DNA from: Arthrinium phaeospermum
Lineage: Eukaryota > Ascomycota > Sordariomycetes > Amphisphaeriales > Apiosporaceae
Reading direction: 5' to 3'
DNA length: 64,000 bases
Assembly: GCA_006503535.1 (NCBI GenBank)
Contig: QYRS01000002.1
Location: 3,348,001 to 3,412,000, forward strand
Shown here: piece after piece, positions 13,842 to 24,800 of the stretch
Position numbering within the stretch: the stretch's first letter is position 1
How the letters are laid out: every line of letters starts with the position of its first letter
Program-made: the position numbers and the translations under genes
Notes under the pieces: model-generated
Seen by the model: the letters and a program-made list of their open reading frames with translations, nothing else
What the model was told of the DNA's origin: nothing
The model's database searches: none

Positions 13842-15241
13842 ATTCGTATGTGCGCCGAGATGAATCGCTTCAAGCCGCACGTGTTGTGACCGCATTGAAT
13901 CTGAACGTGTCCCGTCGCGAGGGCGACCTCCTGCAAGATTCCGCCCATTCCTTCGCAACTAGGAGTACAAGTACGCACCGAAAACAGCTTATGGGGCTGA
14001 CATGCCCGGATGCTGAGCGGATCCGCCGTTCATGCCGGCAGCAGTGTTGGCCTCCTCCTCCTCGACCAGTAGCTGGAAGGTCTGAGCCGGGTGTTCCGCC
14101 ACGCCACGCCCGCGAGCATGCGCATGGAGCGGGAGTGAGCGTCCTGTCGCGATACGGGTAAGCGCCCGCGCGTCGGCAGCTACGGCTGCTGCTGGCCCCC
14201 TTCCGTTGTTGCTATTGGGGGAGAGAAAAGAAGGAGGATGGGCTGGCTATATGGATAGGTCTCGTCGCCCCACTGGCAGGATATGGCCTGATAATGCCGT
14301 CTTGAGGTCGTGGTCGCTGCCGGCGGCGATGACCGGAACGCTGTTGACACCCCAGAACTTGTCCGCCGCGATGGGGTTGTGCGATGACCTGGTCGGCATT
14401 GTTGCAACCTTGCCTGTTGCTGGCTTTCTGGCTTGTCCATGCATATCGGTTACCTCTCGACCTTGGCTGATGTTGATCCTGGTGACCCCCTGTCTCGACA
14501 AGGGAATACCGGGGAAAAGGGGAAGGCCGCGAGGTAATGATTGGTGACAAAGCTGGAATCCGCATGGCCGTCTTCCTTCACGTCTATGCGCGCTTCTAAC
14601 CGAATCAGTAGCAAATCCATTTCAATGGCGGTGGCGGCGGCAGTGTTATAGTATCGGGCTCATCCCGCACATTAAACTAAACGTCGACCCGAGAAGCAAA
14701 GGTATTAGCTCGAGCCGAGAAGCGAAGGTGTTAGCAGCAGGGGCGACTGAACTGAGCAATCATTCTTGTTCAAGCAGCTCTGTTTCGCGTGCAGCTCTAT
14801 GTCGCTTGCCATCAGGTCCGGCTTGAGATTGCATTGTGAGCCGGACTCGTTCGAACATGGCACAATCAAGATGTTTTCTACAACGGCCCGTAGAGATTGA
14901 AGGGGGTATATAAAGCCCCTTTTCATCCCCCGGTCCAGAAATGGAACGGCTCGGATAAAAAGAATAGCAATAGCATTTTGCAATTACAACGCCCCATTTA
15001 TCTATCTAAACAAAAACACGATGCAGGCTGAACCCGGTTTGTCTTCCCCCCTGAAGCCTTGTGTCATTGCTCATACGTCTTGTGTCCACCGGTTATGCCT
15101 CACATTTTCCATTAAAAAATATCATGAGATCCCTCTTGATGCCCACTCGGCAGGATGAATCTCTTAACTTCGCTGTATTCGACTAAAGCAACTCTGGCGC
15201 ACAGCCATTGTCGATCAGCCAGCAGGATGGCTTTGGGTGCT

Positions 15242-16831
15242 CTAGCTTCCGAGGTAGTTGCGGATGGCGCCTTGCAGCCTCGTGGCACCCTCGCCCAGGG
15301 CGCTGGTCAGGTTCTCCAAGTCGTCGCCAGCAGTGATGCCGAACTTGCGAACGAAATCCTTGGCGGCGGTCTCCAAATCGCCGTAGTCATCGACCTGCTC
15401 CTCATCCTCGGGTCGCCCAAAGTAAGCGTTCGACGAAATGGCCGAGGCACCCTCGAACCCTTGCAGGCGGGTTTTGGCCTCAGCCTGCGCATTGGGATCG
15501 AAAGATCCCTTGCCGAAGAACTCGTCTGATGAGATGCCCTTCTGGGTGCCGAACTTGTTACGGGCATAGCGCTCACTATCATCTGTGAAATTGTTAGTTT
15601 CAAATTCATATACACCAGAGAACGAAAAAGAAAAAGGTGTTCTTACCTTCAGCTGCGGCCTTGACAGGTCCAACAGAGCCAAATCCGCCCATGTTCTTCT
15701 TGGATGCAGGGGCTGCAGGTTTGCCGCCACCAACCTGACCGAACCCAAGACGTCCAAGGCCCATGCCGAGGCGCTCAACCTCGGCTGCCGACTTTTGGCG
15801 AGAGTGTCCAGAACCGTAGGCTGCGGGGCTTGCAGGCGCGGGAGACGCGACGTTCGATGCCTCAGCCTTGGAGGCAGCAGCGGGCTTCTTGGCTGTGGTC
15901 TCTTCCGCCTCGGGGTCATATCCGAGCTTGGCGATCCTGTCGGCCTCTTCCTTGGCCTTCTTCTCTGCTTCGTCGAAATCGATAACATCGCCAGTGACCT
16001 TCTTGGCGCCCAGCTTGGTGGCCTTCTTGGCGCCCAACACGTTGGTCTTGCGAGGGCCAGCGCCTCCTGTTGTAGTCTTGCGCAACGCGGCCGAAGTGGT
16101 GATGCGACTGGCAGCGGGTTTGGCCTCGCTTGGTTCGGTCTTAGACAGGGGCGAGGCAGACCGCGAGATATCCTTGCCATTGGCGTTTGCGTTCAGGAAG
16201 GGCGAAGGCGTACGTCCAACAACGGGGGGTGTAGCAGTTCGAGAGATAGGAGGAGTGGGGCGCTTGATAGAGGGCTTGTCCCAGGAGGAGAAGAAGTCGT
16301 CATTGGGCTCGCCGGCGGGCGTGGAGGCGTCGTCGGCATCAGTAGCGTCGGTGATGACGACCTCGTCGGGGAATTCGAGAGCGTCGCGAGCAGCGCGCTT
16401 CTTGAGCTCTTCCTTATACTTGGTGGCGGCAGCAGACTGGTACTTGGTCTTGGGGTCTTTGCTGGCGAGGGCGGCGCTGCCGCCGTTTGCGCGGAAATAC
16501 TTGGTTGCCGACTCGTTACCACCGACCTTCATAACACGGAGCTGATCCCATTGCCATTCTGTAGTCGTGCCAAGTCAGTGGTTGTTGTGTGATGCAGGGC
16601 AGGGGAAGATGAAAATGACGTACGGTCGAGGTTCGTGGATCGCACAAAGGAGATGTGGACACCGAGGTTGCGATGGTTGGAGGAGCAGTCGAGACACAGG
16701 TAGATGCCCAGAGGCACGGAAGTCCACGTGGGATTCTTAGCACCGCAGTCGAAACAGATCTTGTTGGCCTGCTTCGACTTCAATTTCTCGAACAGCTTCT
16801 GCGACTGCTGCTTGGACGCCAGCGCAGCCAT
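15242..16831 (-). CDS. glo3: ADP-ribosylation factor GTPase-activating protein Glo3 (ArfGAP2/3 type)
   Basis: It stimulates GTP hydrolysis by Arf1 on COPI vesicles in Golgi-to-ER retrograde transport. Exons on the minus strand are 16831-16624, 16558-15647 and 15582-15242, giving 486 residues, close to yeast Glo3. Introns are 65 and 64 bp with GTACGT and GTAAGA donors. The ArfGAP zinc finger is C26-x2-C29-x16-C46-x2-C49, followed by the catalytic arginine R54 in SSNHRNLG; the first junction restores [18 protein letters not shown]. The middle is a long Ala/Lys-rich linker with basic [10 protein letters not shown]. The C-terminus has two copies of the Glo3 regulatory motif, ISSDEFFG (about residue 390) and ISSNAYFG (about residue 422). 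The Kozak context ACCATGG supports the start. It lies head to head with tim21. All expected features are present. Confidence 0.94.
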
Positions 16832-17430
16832 GGTAGCGGGTGGTTCCTGCTAGGTAACGGATAATAGGTAAGAAATTGTTGTCGGCCGGAAGGTCGGTTG
16901 GCGAAGGTGTACGGCTAAGCGAAATCCTCTCTCTTGGCTGTCGTCTTTTTCGCCTGAGAAGAAAGGGAAGGAAAAAGAGACCAGGTAAGTTGGTTGTGTG
17001 TCGATGGCTGGCTGCGCTGGAGGGGCGACGGAGGCAATTGGAAATAGCAGTAATTAACCTCCTTAGGCTACTTCTTTTACCGACTTGGGCTCAGGAGACT
17101 GCCAAAGCGAAATCTGGCCGAACTCCTGCTTGGAAGAAAGATTGGGCCCCACTGCGGCGCGACGACAACCAATGCGCTAATCTAGAAAGGATCTAGCCTG
17201 CGTTCTCCGGAACTCTCTCCACATCCTCAACTCATGTTGCTAATTCTTATCGATTAGCAATCGAGCGGATGGATGGCGGAGCTCCAACTAATACCTACCA
17301 AAAGCTTGTCGTCACCCGACATTCAATGCTTGCTTCGATGTGGAAGAGCTCGAATCTTCTCGACTCGGATCCCAAGTCAGTTCAATTGTCTCATCCGTTG
17401 GCAACTTCCAATGGACCCTGAGCCGCCATA
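16832..17430. promoter_or_regulatory. Divergent promoter region between glo3 and tim21
   Basis: About 600 bp separate the two divergent start codons, so this segment must hold both promoters and both 5' leaders. A CCAAT motif occurs near 17170. No other element can be assigned with confidence. Confidence 0.6.
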
Positions 17431-18235
17431 ATGAAGCTCACCCCCCGTGCCTCGTCGGCTTTGAACCCCAACAGCTTCGCGCCCCAGCTCCGACTACTGC
17501 TTGCCCAAAGAAGCTATGCCACCCAGCACGGCCTAGGAACCACCACCACCCCGACCGGCCCGCGGCGCAAGACCGTCACCCCATTCAACGATGACGGCCG
17601 AGTCCCGTGGCACCAGCTGTCTGCCGCCGAAAAGACGGCGAGAGCCACACAGCAGTCCTTCAACTTGGGTCTGATGTTTGTCGGGTTCGTCTTGACGTGC
17701 GGTGTTGGCTATCTTCTCTACACGGATGTCTTCTCTCCCGATAGCAAGACTGCCTATTTCAACCGAGCCGTCAACCGTATCAAAGCAGACCCCGACTGTC
17801 TTGCGCTACTTGGTGACGCCAAACACCTCGAGGCGCATGGAGAGGAAACCCAGAACAAGTGGCGTCGCGCCCGACCAATTGCGTATGTCGCTTTCCAGAA
17901 CACATCCCGCAGTCCATTCACTGATGATCCTACAGCTCGACCCATAACAAAGATGCCAGGGGCAACGAACATCTCACATTGCACTTCTATGTAAGCACTC
18001 TACTACGCATTTCGGAAAGTACAGCTACTGACATTCGGTTTCAAAGGTCCATGGCTCTCTGAATAAGGGTGTTGTCAACATTGAATTGGTTAAACCCCAT
18101 GGCGGTTCCGACTTTGAATACAAACACTTCTACGTCGATGTACCTGGTCACAATCGTATCGTACTCGAAGATGCCAGTTCGAAAACATCTGGATCTTCCA
18201 AGAAATACAAGTTCTTCGGTGTCAATTGGAACTAG
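17431..18235 (+). CDS. tim21: Mitochondrial inner membrane translocase subunit Tim21
   Basis: A TIM23-complex subunit that binds Tom22 and couples presequence transfer from the outer to the inner membrane, also contacting respiratory-chain complexes. Exons 17431-17882, 17936-17990 and 18047-18235 give 231 residues. Introns are only 53 and 56 bp, and both junctions keep the frame. Residues 1-35 form a typical matrix-targeting presequence (Arg/Ser/Leu-rich, RSYAT near the likely cleavage site). One membrane span lies at about residues 78-97, and the intermembrane-space domain follows, with RARPIASTHNKDARGNEHLTLHFY across the first junction, then FEYKHFYVDVPGHNRIVLED. The length matches fungal Tim21. 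The gene is divergent from glo3 and convergent with its downstream neighbour, whose stop codon lies 127 bp away. Confidence 0.94.
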
Positions 18236-18362
18236 GGAAGCTCCCGAGCCACTCTATGGACAAGCTTCACTGTGCCCTTTTGGTATGATATGCATACAAA
18301 AGTGCACGGCCTCAGCTGAGAAGACAGGATATACGTTCACCCAGCGCTGTGCGGCCGGTCCA

Positions 18363-18971
18363 TCAGGCCTTGTATCCTGGTGGCGGATGCTCAAAGCCGA
18401 TCTGGGAGGCTCTCAGATAACTCAAGATCTCATAGACGGCCTTCGTAATTTCAAGCCCCCGTTTCTTGAAGTCATTCTCCGACCATAGACTGCCTTTTAG
18501 CATGTTGTCGGTCACAACTTGCGCGATGAAGCGCACATGATGATCCTGGTCGCTCCACCCACTTTTGTCTGGATGGTACAGAAGATACTTGGGTGTGCGC
18601 GATCCAATGGCCTCTTTGGCTGCTTGTGCCGTTTTGGACTTATCAGGCTCTGGGATGTTGGTGTTGCTGGACAAGAAGTCTTGCTGGAATTCGGCCCACG
18701 ATCCCCGCACATGCTCACTAGCCAGCCATTCGTGGAATTGCTCTTGTTCCTTGAAAGGAAGTAACTCCAGAATTAGTCGCGCATGCTGAGTCGAAAGAGT
18801 GCTGTTGCCTACGATACTGGGCGCCGAGGACTGAACCATGATGGGGTTTCTAATGATATCTTGGGGGGTAGTCTGAGTAAGGGGCTGATATTGGCGGGAA
18901 GCCCTTGTTGAAGTTGATGGAGACGAAGATGATGAAGACGTTGGATGTTGGCGGGATTCGCATGAACCCAT
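18363..18971 (-). CDS. Conserved-looking protein of unknown function with an N-terminal lipidation motif
   Basis: A single-exon frame of 202 codons. I do not recognise the family. The start was placed at the first ATG of a frame that stays open slightly further upstream. That ATG begins MGSCES, which fits the N-myristoylation consensus (Gly2, Ser6) and adds Cys4, a possible palmitoylation site, so peripheral membrane attachment is plausible. A Ser/Thr-rich disordered stretch follows (about residues 10-40). The remaining 140 residues are protein-like, with mixed charged and aromatic positions (FHEWLASEHVRGSWAEFQQDF, SRTPKYLLYHPDKSGWSDQDHH) suggesting a helical domain. It is tail to tail with tim21. 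Coding status is inferred from composition and length. Confidence 0.65.
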   Translation of the reverse strand: MGSCESRQHPTSSSSSSPSTSTRASRQYQPLTQTTPQDIIRNPIMVQSSAPSIVGNSTLSTQHARLILELLPFKEQEQFHEWLASEHVRGSWAEFQQDFLSSNTNIPEPDKSKTAQAAKEAIGSRTPKYLLYHPDKSGWSDQDHHVRFIAQVVTDNMLKGSLWSENDFKKRGLEITKAVYEILSYLRASQIGFEHPPPGYKA

Positions 18972-20461
18972 TGGATTTGGTCTTTGGCTCTGGTATGTGG
19001 GCGATGCCGGGATCAACTTGATCCAGAAAGGTGGGTGGCGCGCAGAATCTCTCGCTGAAGATGTTGCAACTTTTTATACCATCCCTTCACCCCAGCCCTC
19101 TTACACATGCCGGCCGGCTGGTGGAAAGGCATGCTCAAATCAGGAGTGTAGGTTGCCTCCATCGAAGTTAGCTGAATGCCAGGGTTCGACCAATAGATGT
19201 GAAGCTAATGCTGACATGACGCGTAACTCGAGTTCAAGCCAGACTCAAGGCAACCATTTAGTCGTCTATGGAGGGGATGCTCGCGACTTAGCGGAAACAT
19301 ACTGCTTATAAGAATGCCATTTCGGTACAAGTGAAAAAAGTACGCCGCTTAGCAGGTAGAAGCTGTCATCAGCGTCTTGATAGGCTCATATCAATTCAAT
19401 CCACCGGCCGATGTTCATGTATATTGAAACATTGGTGGTGTAAATGGTCAAGTTACTGGGGGTTTCTCTTGGCTACGGGCAGAAAGATATTGAATACACC
19501 TTGAGAAAATATGAGCAATTGCTTCATCAGTACTCCGTAAGATAATACATATGGAGATGGTTTAAGTGGAAGCTGCACTCACTCAGGTACAGGTGGGCTG
19601 TGTGGGCACGAGCCAACCTTAGCTAGCTCCACCTGTCAAAAACCCACTGGGGTACATTGGTTCATGTACACCTCTGCATGTAACATTACCCAGTGCTGGA
19701 CTCACTCAATTTGCCTGCAAACTCGACGACATCTCAAATAATCCGATTCAACGCTGGCATTGCCATTCACTGCCACCAGCCATTTGCATCACGGCCGAGG
19801 ACTGACATCGGGCCATTGGCGCATAACGATCCTTGACCTATGAGTTTCTCCTCACAAACCGCTGCATACACGACACAGCACCTACTTGAAGCTTCGCATC
19901 CATCGCCTGCCTGCGAGGGCTGGTTAGCCTCTTAAGGCGAAGGCGAAGGTGAAAAGGTGAGGGGCAGACCAGTAGGAACCGCACAACATTGAAGGTAAGG
20001 GGCTCTCTTCTTCTTCTAACCAGCAAGCTGCACGCATCAGATGGCAAGTCGCATCTGTTGAATAGTAAATTCTTGTCATGTTCGTCTCATCTTGCATCGA
20101 TCGTGCCCCTCTTGCGCCTGCCCTTTGCAATCTGCATTCACCTTGCCCATAATCGTGCCGGGTTTCCTATATCAGCACCGCCTCCTCGCCCATCACTTCA
20201 TCCATCTACCTCCCAAGTTGCCACCTCCTGTTCAAGGTTTCTCATCAACTGCATCCATCTATCTGTTGACTTGAGCTTTCGAGGTCACTCTCATCCCCAG
20301 TATCAGAGGTGATCGAGTCTCGCATCGGCATCCTCAACAGTTCACTCCGTCCTGCGTGTCCAGCGCCAGATGCAGCGCACTTTCTGGATTGTGTACCGTA
20401 CTTGAATTTCAGCACTAACAGCGATACAGCTTCAGTTGCTACGAATCTCGAGATCGCTGCA
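18972..20461. promoter_or_regulatory. Divergent upstream region between the MGSCES protein and the BTB-bromodomain gene
   Basis: About 1.5 kb lie between divergent start codons, with no protein-like frame. The part just before 20462 is pyrimidine-rich (about 20160-20290), as is common around fungal transcription starts. I see no other feature that can be supported. Confidence 0.5.
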
Positions 20462-21879
20462 ATGGATGCACTTCCACAGTCAAGTGGGTCCGCCTTCTCG
20501 TGGCTGTAAGTGGGCTTTCGACCTCGCCGTACTCTCTGCCTGCCGACTAATGTACTATTTTATAGGAAGCCACATGCACGATTTGTCATGATCTTTGTTG
20601 GTCCCGATGAAATCCCTTTTGCCATCCAGAAGGATTTCCTCTGTCACAAGTCATCTTTCTACCGTCGGTACTTCGAGGACAAGGCCAAATCCTCTGATCT
20701 CGAGTATGTTGTCACCTTGCCCGAGGTCACACCTGAAGTCTTCGGTCTGGTCCAAAACTTCTTATATACGGGGCGACTTCTCACGTCCATTGATTCGCTG
20801 CCCGGTTACGAATTGCTCATCGCCACATGGAAGCTTGGCCATCGACTCGGCATCGATGGACTCTGTGATGAGGTCCTCGAGGCCATGGCCGAATGCCGGC
20901 GCCTGACCCAGTCCATCCCCGCAACCCCCCTCCTTGTCCAGGTCTGGAATGATACTCCTGAGGGCTCAACCATCCGCAAGCTCTTACTGAGCTGGGCAGC
21001 CGAGTACATACGCTCCTCGGAATCGCGCAGCGAGTTTAGCAAAAGTCTCCCGCAAGAAGTCCTGAGTGAACTCGTAGTCGCCATGAGTCATTTGGACTCG
21101 GCCCCCGTCATTCAGCTCAACAACGCTCAGTCTCCGAACGGCAACACGCAACGAAAGAACGTTCACTACCTCAATGCCGACGATAGCGAAGATGAGCAGC
21201 AGCCGAAGGATAAGGCACCGAAGCATCGGCATTCAGACGTGACGGGCGCCAGAGCTGCCCAGCCGCAACAAGAGAGACGGCCTGTTCCGCGGAAGCCCGC
21301 CCGCTCTTCCCTCCCCAGCATGAAACCCGTCAAGCAGCGGAAAAGTCTTGTCAACATCAGCGGCGACCACCAATTCACCGACGATCAGAAGCTAAACTTT
21401 TGTTCTGATCTTCTGTCACGAATGCTCTCTGGACCTGGTACGTGACCATCCTCCTCGACCTAGAGATCTGCCGGTCTTCTCTCTCCCAGCGCTTTCCCTA
21501 CATAACCCAATCCATCTCCATCTCCAAGCTGTGTATTTCGTACTAACAAACAATTTCCCTCTTAGGTTTCTGGACTCGCTTGGTCGGTCCCTTCAAACAA
21601 CCTGTCAACCCCGTTGAAGATGGTGTTCCCGACTATCTTGACAAGGTTACCAAGCCCATGGACCTTGGCACCATCAAGGACAAGATGGATCGCGGGCAGT
21701 ACAAAGGCGACGAAGAGTTTGTCAGCGATGTACGCCAGATTTTCACCAACTGCTTCACCTACTGGACTGATAAGGATCCTATGTGGGCAACCTGTGAGAA
21801 GTTTCAGAAGACCTTTGAGGAGAAGTATTCGGGCATGCATAAGTGGATCTTGAAGATGGACGGAACCGAGGAGGTCTAA
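20462..21879 (+). CDS. BTB/POZ-bromodomain fusion protein
   Basis: Probably a nuclear, chromatin-associated adaptor; BTB domains mediate dimerisation or Cul3 binding, and bromodomains usually read acetyl-lysine. Exons 20462-20505, 20566-21437 and 21566-21879 give 409 residues; introns of 60 and 128 bp have good splice sites, and both junctions restore domain sequence. The BTB domain covers about residues 20-125 (FLCHKSSFYRRYF, VFGLVQNFLYTG). A charged, Pro/Gln-rich linker with acidic DDSEDEQQPKDK and basic patches follows. The bromodomain covers about residues 300-405 (WTRLVGPFKQPVNPVEDGVP, PMDLGTIKDKMDRGQY, FTNCFTYW). The acetyl-lysine-anchoring Asn that normally follows NCxxY is Trp (about residue 372), so binding may be altered or lost. 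The start is the only in-frame ATG before the first junction. Confidence 0.9.
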
Positions 21880-24800
21880 AGATCTGATCCATTGCTTCTC
21901 CATGCCCATTTATCATGGTTTACAGTACCGAGCGAGCTTGAAGGAAGAAGAGGACACATATATGGGCAAGGGCCTCACGGGGCTATGCGGGTATTATACT
22001 GTATGTGTGCTATATTGTACTAACACATTACGGGTCGCCACTCAAAATCAGGGTGGGAGATGCAGCAGACGAATATTTCGTTCGTTGGAGGGCTTCTGCG
22101 CTGTGGCTTTGTTTCCACTTGACCTTATTTTATTTAGGGAGCGCTGTCACTTGCGATTGATTTCGGCGTTGCAAAAGGGAGAAAGCTTCACTTTTTTTTT
22201 TAACTGTACAGTATAGAGGAACCATTGTGTTCACCTTCATTATAGGAATACTACAGCGTTTCTTTTCCGGAATACTTCAGAATTCTCTGCAGCAATGACG
22301 AAAGTGAAACCGACCAGAGGGATGAGCCCTTGGGGCATTGGCCAACTCACAAACGAAGGGAGGTGGATGCCACTAAGATGTTGCCTTGATGATACCCAGA
22401 AGGCTTACACGCACGAACTGGCCATCAGTCTCATCTCAAGATACTCGGACAGCTCGGCCGCCATATTTCCAGCGAAGTCAAGAGACTCTCAGCACATGCC
22501 GTAGTCTACCCCTAAACTGTCTTGATCGAGACAGAGTATTCAACCATTGGTTATCGTGGATGAAGCAAGTATCGTACGGTGGGCAGTAGAAAGAATACGT
22601 GGGTGAATGGGTTGAAAAGGGGGCGCTATCGCGGTCGCGAGCTGTGGGGAAGAAAAGGGGTTGGGAGAAACGAGAAAACCAAAGCACATTTCCAGTCGTA
22701 GCCGGTCAACCATCTCAATCGCTGCTTCACGCCTATGATTCCCCCGGGTCTACGCTTGCGGGTCTCTTTTCTCTGCGATCTCGTCGTCTTCTTTTTGTGT
22801 ACACCGCGCGCACTGTGTTGCTGGTGATCGAGTACCCACTGGGTTCCTGGCCCTGTCTCCTCTGCAAGAAGGCCATGGCGACGAATGTAAGGTTGATTCA
22901 TACTTGACAGGGGAAAGAGTCAATCGGTCAAGCTGGAAGAGGCCGGTGCCGACTCAGCCTCTCGCCCTTCTCCTCCTCCTCTACACGGTCCCTGCGAAGG
23001 CAACTGGGCTCTTCATGCTCGCTGGTATGTCGCCACCAGCTTTCGTTGGCAGCTTTCTTTCTTCTCCGCGGCATATCAGCAGGACTGGCAACTTCAGTCA
23101 CGTAACGGTACCATACATAACGGTCGAACTAACTGACATTCGCCCCAATTTCGAAGGTGGATATGATGCATGAAACATCTCATGCCCCAAGATGCATGTA
23201 TTGGCATGTATCTCATCAGGGTCTCTGGTCGGTGATGGTTCTCGCGAGAAGAACTCACTCGCCTCCATCCCTCCCTCTCCCCGTCTCCTCCTCGTTCTGC
23301 CTGCTCACCCGCGCCTGTATTACCATTTACATGTGAAGCCGTAGCGAATTAGCATACCTGGATGCAGGTGATGAGTAGATCACAGTTTGACGGATACAAA
23401 CGGCATATTCCACGGCAAAGGGGGCGCTTTAGGGCTGGCGATCGAAGGGAAGGCAATCAATGCGGCCCTGAAATTACCATGAGAATGACGGTGATGATGA
23501 TAGAGATGACAGCGTGTTGCTATTTTTTCCGCCAACTAAGGGAACCCGCGTTCCCTTGAGCCGCCTTCATATGCCGAGCCGCAAGAGCCTGTCGAAGTTG
23601 GCCACCTCGTTTCCTGCTCGAGGCAGGCAGGCAGGCTCCAGCTCAATTTGCAGCATGCGCCGTCCCATGAACTTGGCCACATCACCAGGATGGTCTGCTC
23701 GTTGTAGGCACACGCATAGGGGACAGGCAGCTTCTCCCCCGCTGCTCAACCCCAGTCGACGGATCGTACCGAGGCAAGAGCGCGCGCACTTGCGTATCAC
23801 CCCAAAGGACAACGCGTCAGCATCCTAGAACACCCCTCAGACTGCAGAGATCAACTCCCGTCGCTGTCGAATAGATTGCCCTGTCAGGTACTTGTCCAAA
23901 AGACTCTCAAGATGGTTGCAGGTAAGGAGACACGAGGGCAGAAACAAACAAGAAACAACTCAAGACGAAAATGCTACGGTGGATCGCTGACGCTCCTCTA
24001 GATGACCGAACCGCCCTCCGCCCTCCTACCTCTGATTCGAGGAATTTCCGGAATCTCCCACGCTCGCACTCGCTCTCTCTCGCACACACGGAACGGTAAA
24101 ATTAAAGCCTTTCCAATCTCCACCTTTCAGCTGGGACGAAGAGCGCCACCAAAGACGCTTCGCCAGCAGGAGCGGGTGAACGGGGGCAGAACGAGCCATA
24201 CTGCCTCCTATCCCCTTTCTACGATCGCTAGCGGCAGATGCTCTCGGAGATGAAGAAGGTTTGGTAGCGAAGGTCAGGCTGATTCAAACCCTCCTCTCAG
24301 GAGGGAGGATGGCCTATCCGTCCCGCCCCTGTCTGTGTCCAGCGCGGGAAGATCGTCCACGCGCCGCAGCCAGCAGCGTGGGGGTCAGGTGGCCTGTCTA
24401 CCTTCTGGTTCCTGCCGTTTTCTTGGAATATGCTTGGTTTGATGGGCTTCGTGTAGCCTGAGAGGTAAGTACCTGGCTTCCACTCGTCCTTCCTCTGGTG
24501 CGCGCCTGGCTTTTCTCTGGGCGGGTGGGCGTTGTGACCTGTCAGAGAGGGATCTGGGGGCGCTGAGCATGCTCTGATGATCGGTCCAGATCCAAGCCAC
24601 AATAAATGAATTGGGACACGGCAGACTATTGCATACCACTACCTAGCTGTATACCTATAGCCTACACATCGCATCAAGAAAAACCTTGCTTACTTGCATG
24701 CATCCAGACAGCTCGCGCGGATGGAGTGCGATATCCGTGTCTAGATAGAAACCCGTCTCAATGGGCGGCAAAGCAGCGTTAATGTGTCCGTTCTGGGGAA

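Larger units (their letters stand above)
6300..15241. other. Long region without a recognisable gene, between vib-1 and glo3
   Basis: The first few hundred bases are probably the vib-1 3' UTR. No frame beyond that shows a known domain, a plausible exon chain or protein-like composition. Visible low-complexity features are GGGTAC repeats at about 8293-8308, a 13-T run at 8868-8880 followed by a CT tract, and a poly-C run at 13807-13837. A TATATAAA box lies at about 14907 on the plus strand but precedes no convincing frame. A small minus-strand frame at about 14247-14501 has fairly protein-like composition but no recognisable match. Confidence 0.45.

Noticed and set aside
14905..15150. TATATAAA box followed by a frame of about 45 codons on the plus strand
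   Set aside because: The frame is very short, has no recognisable composition or motif, and runs towards the glo3 3' end. Kept only as a note.
15585..16592. A 335-codon plus-strand frame opposite glo3
   Set aside because: It is the antisense shadow of the Ala/Lys-rich glo3 exon. Its Gly/Leu/Ser-rich composition follows from reading that exon backwards, and it has no domain.
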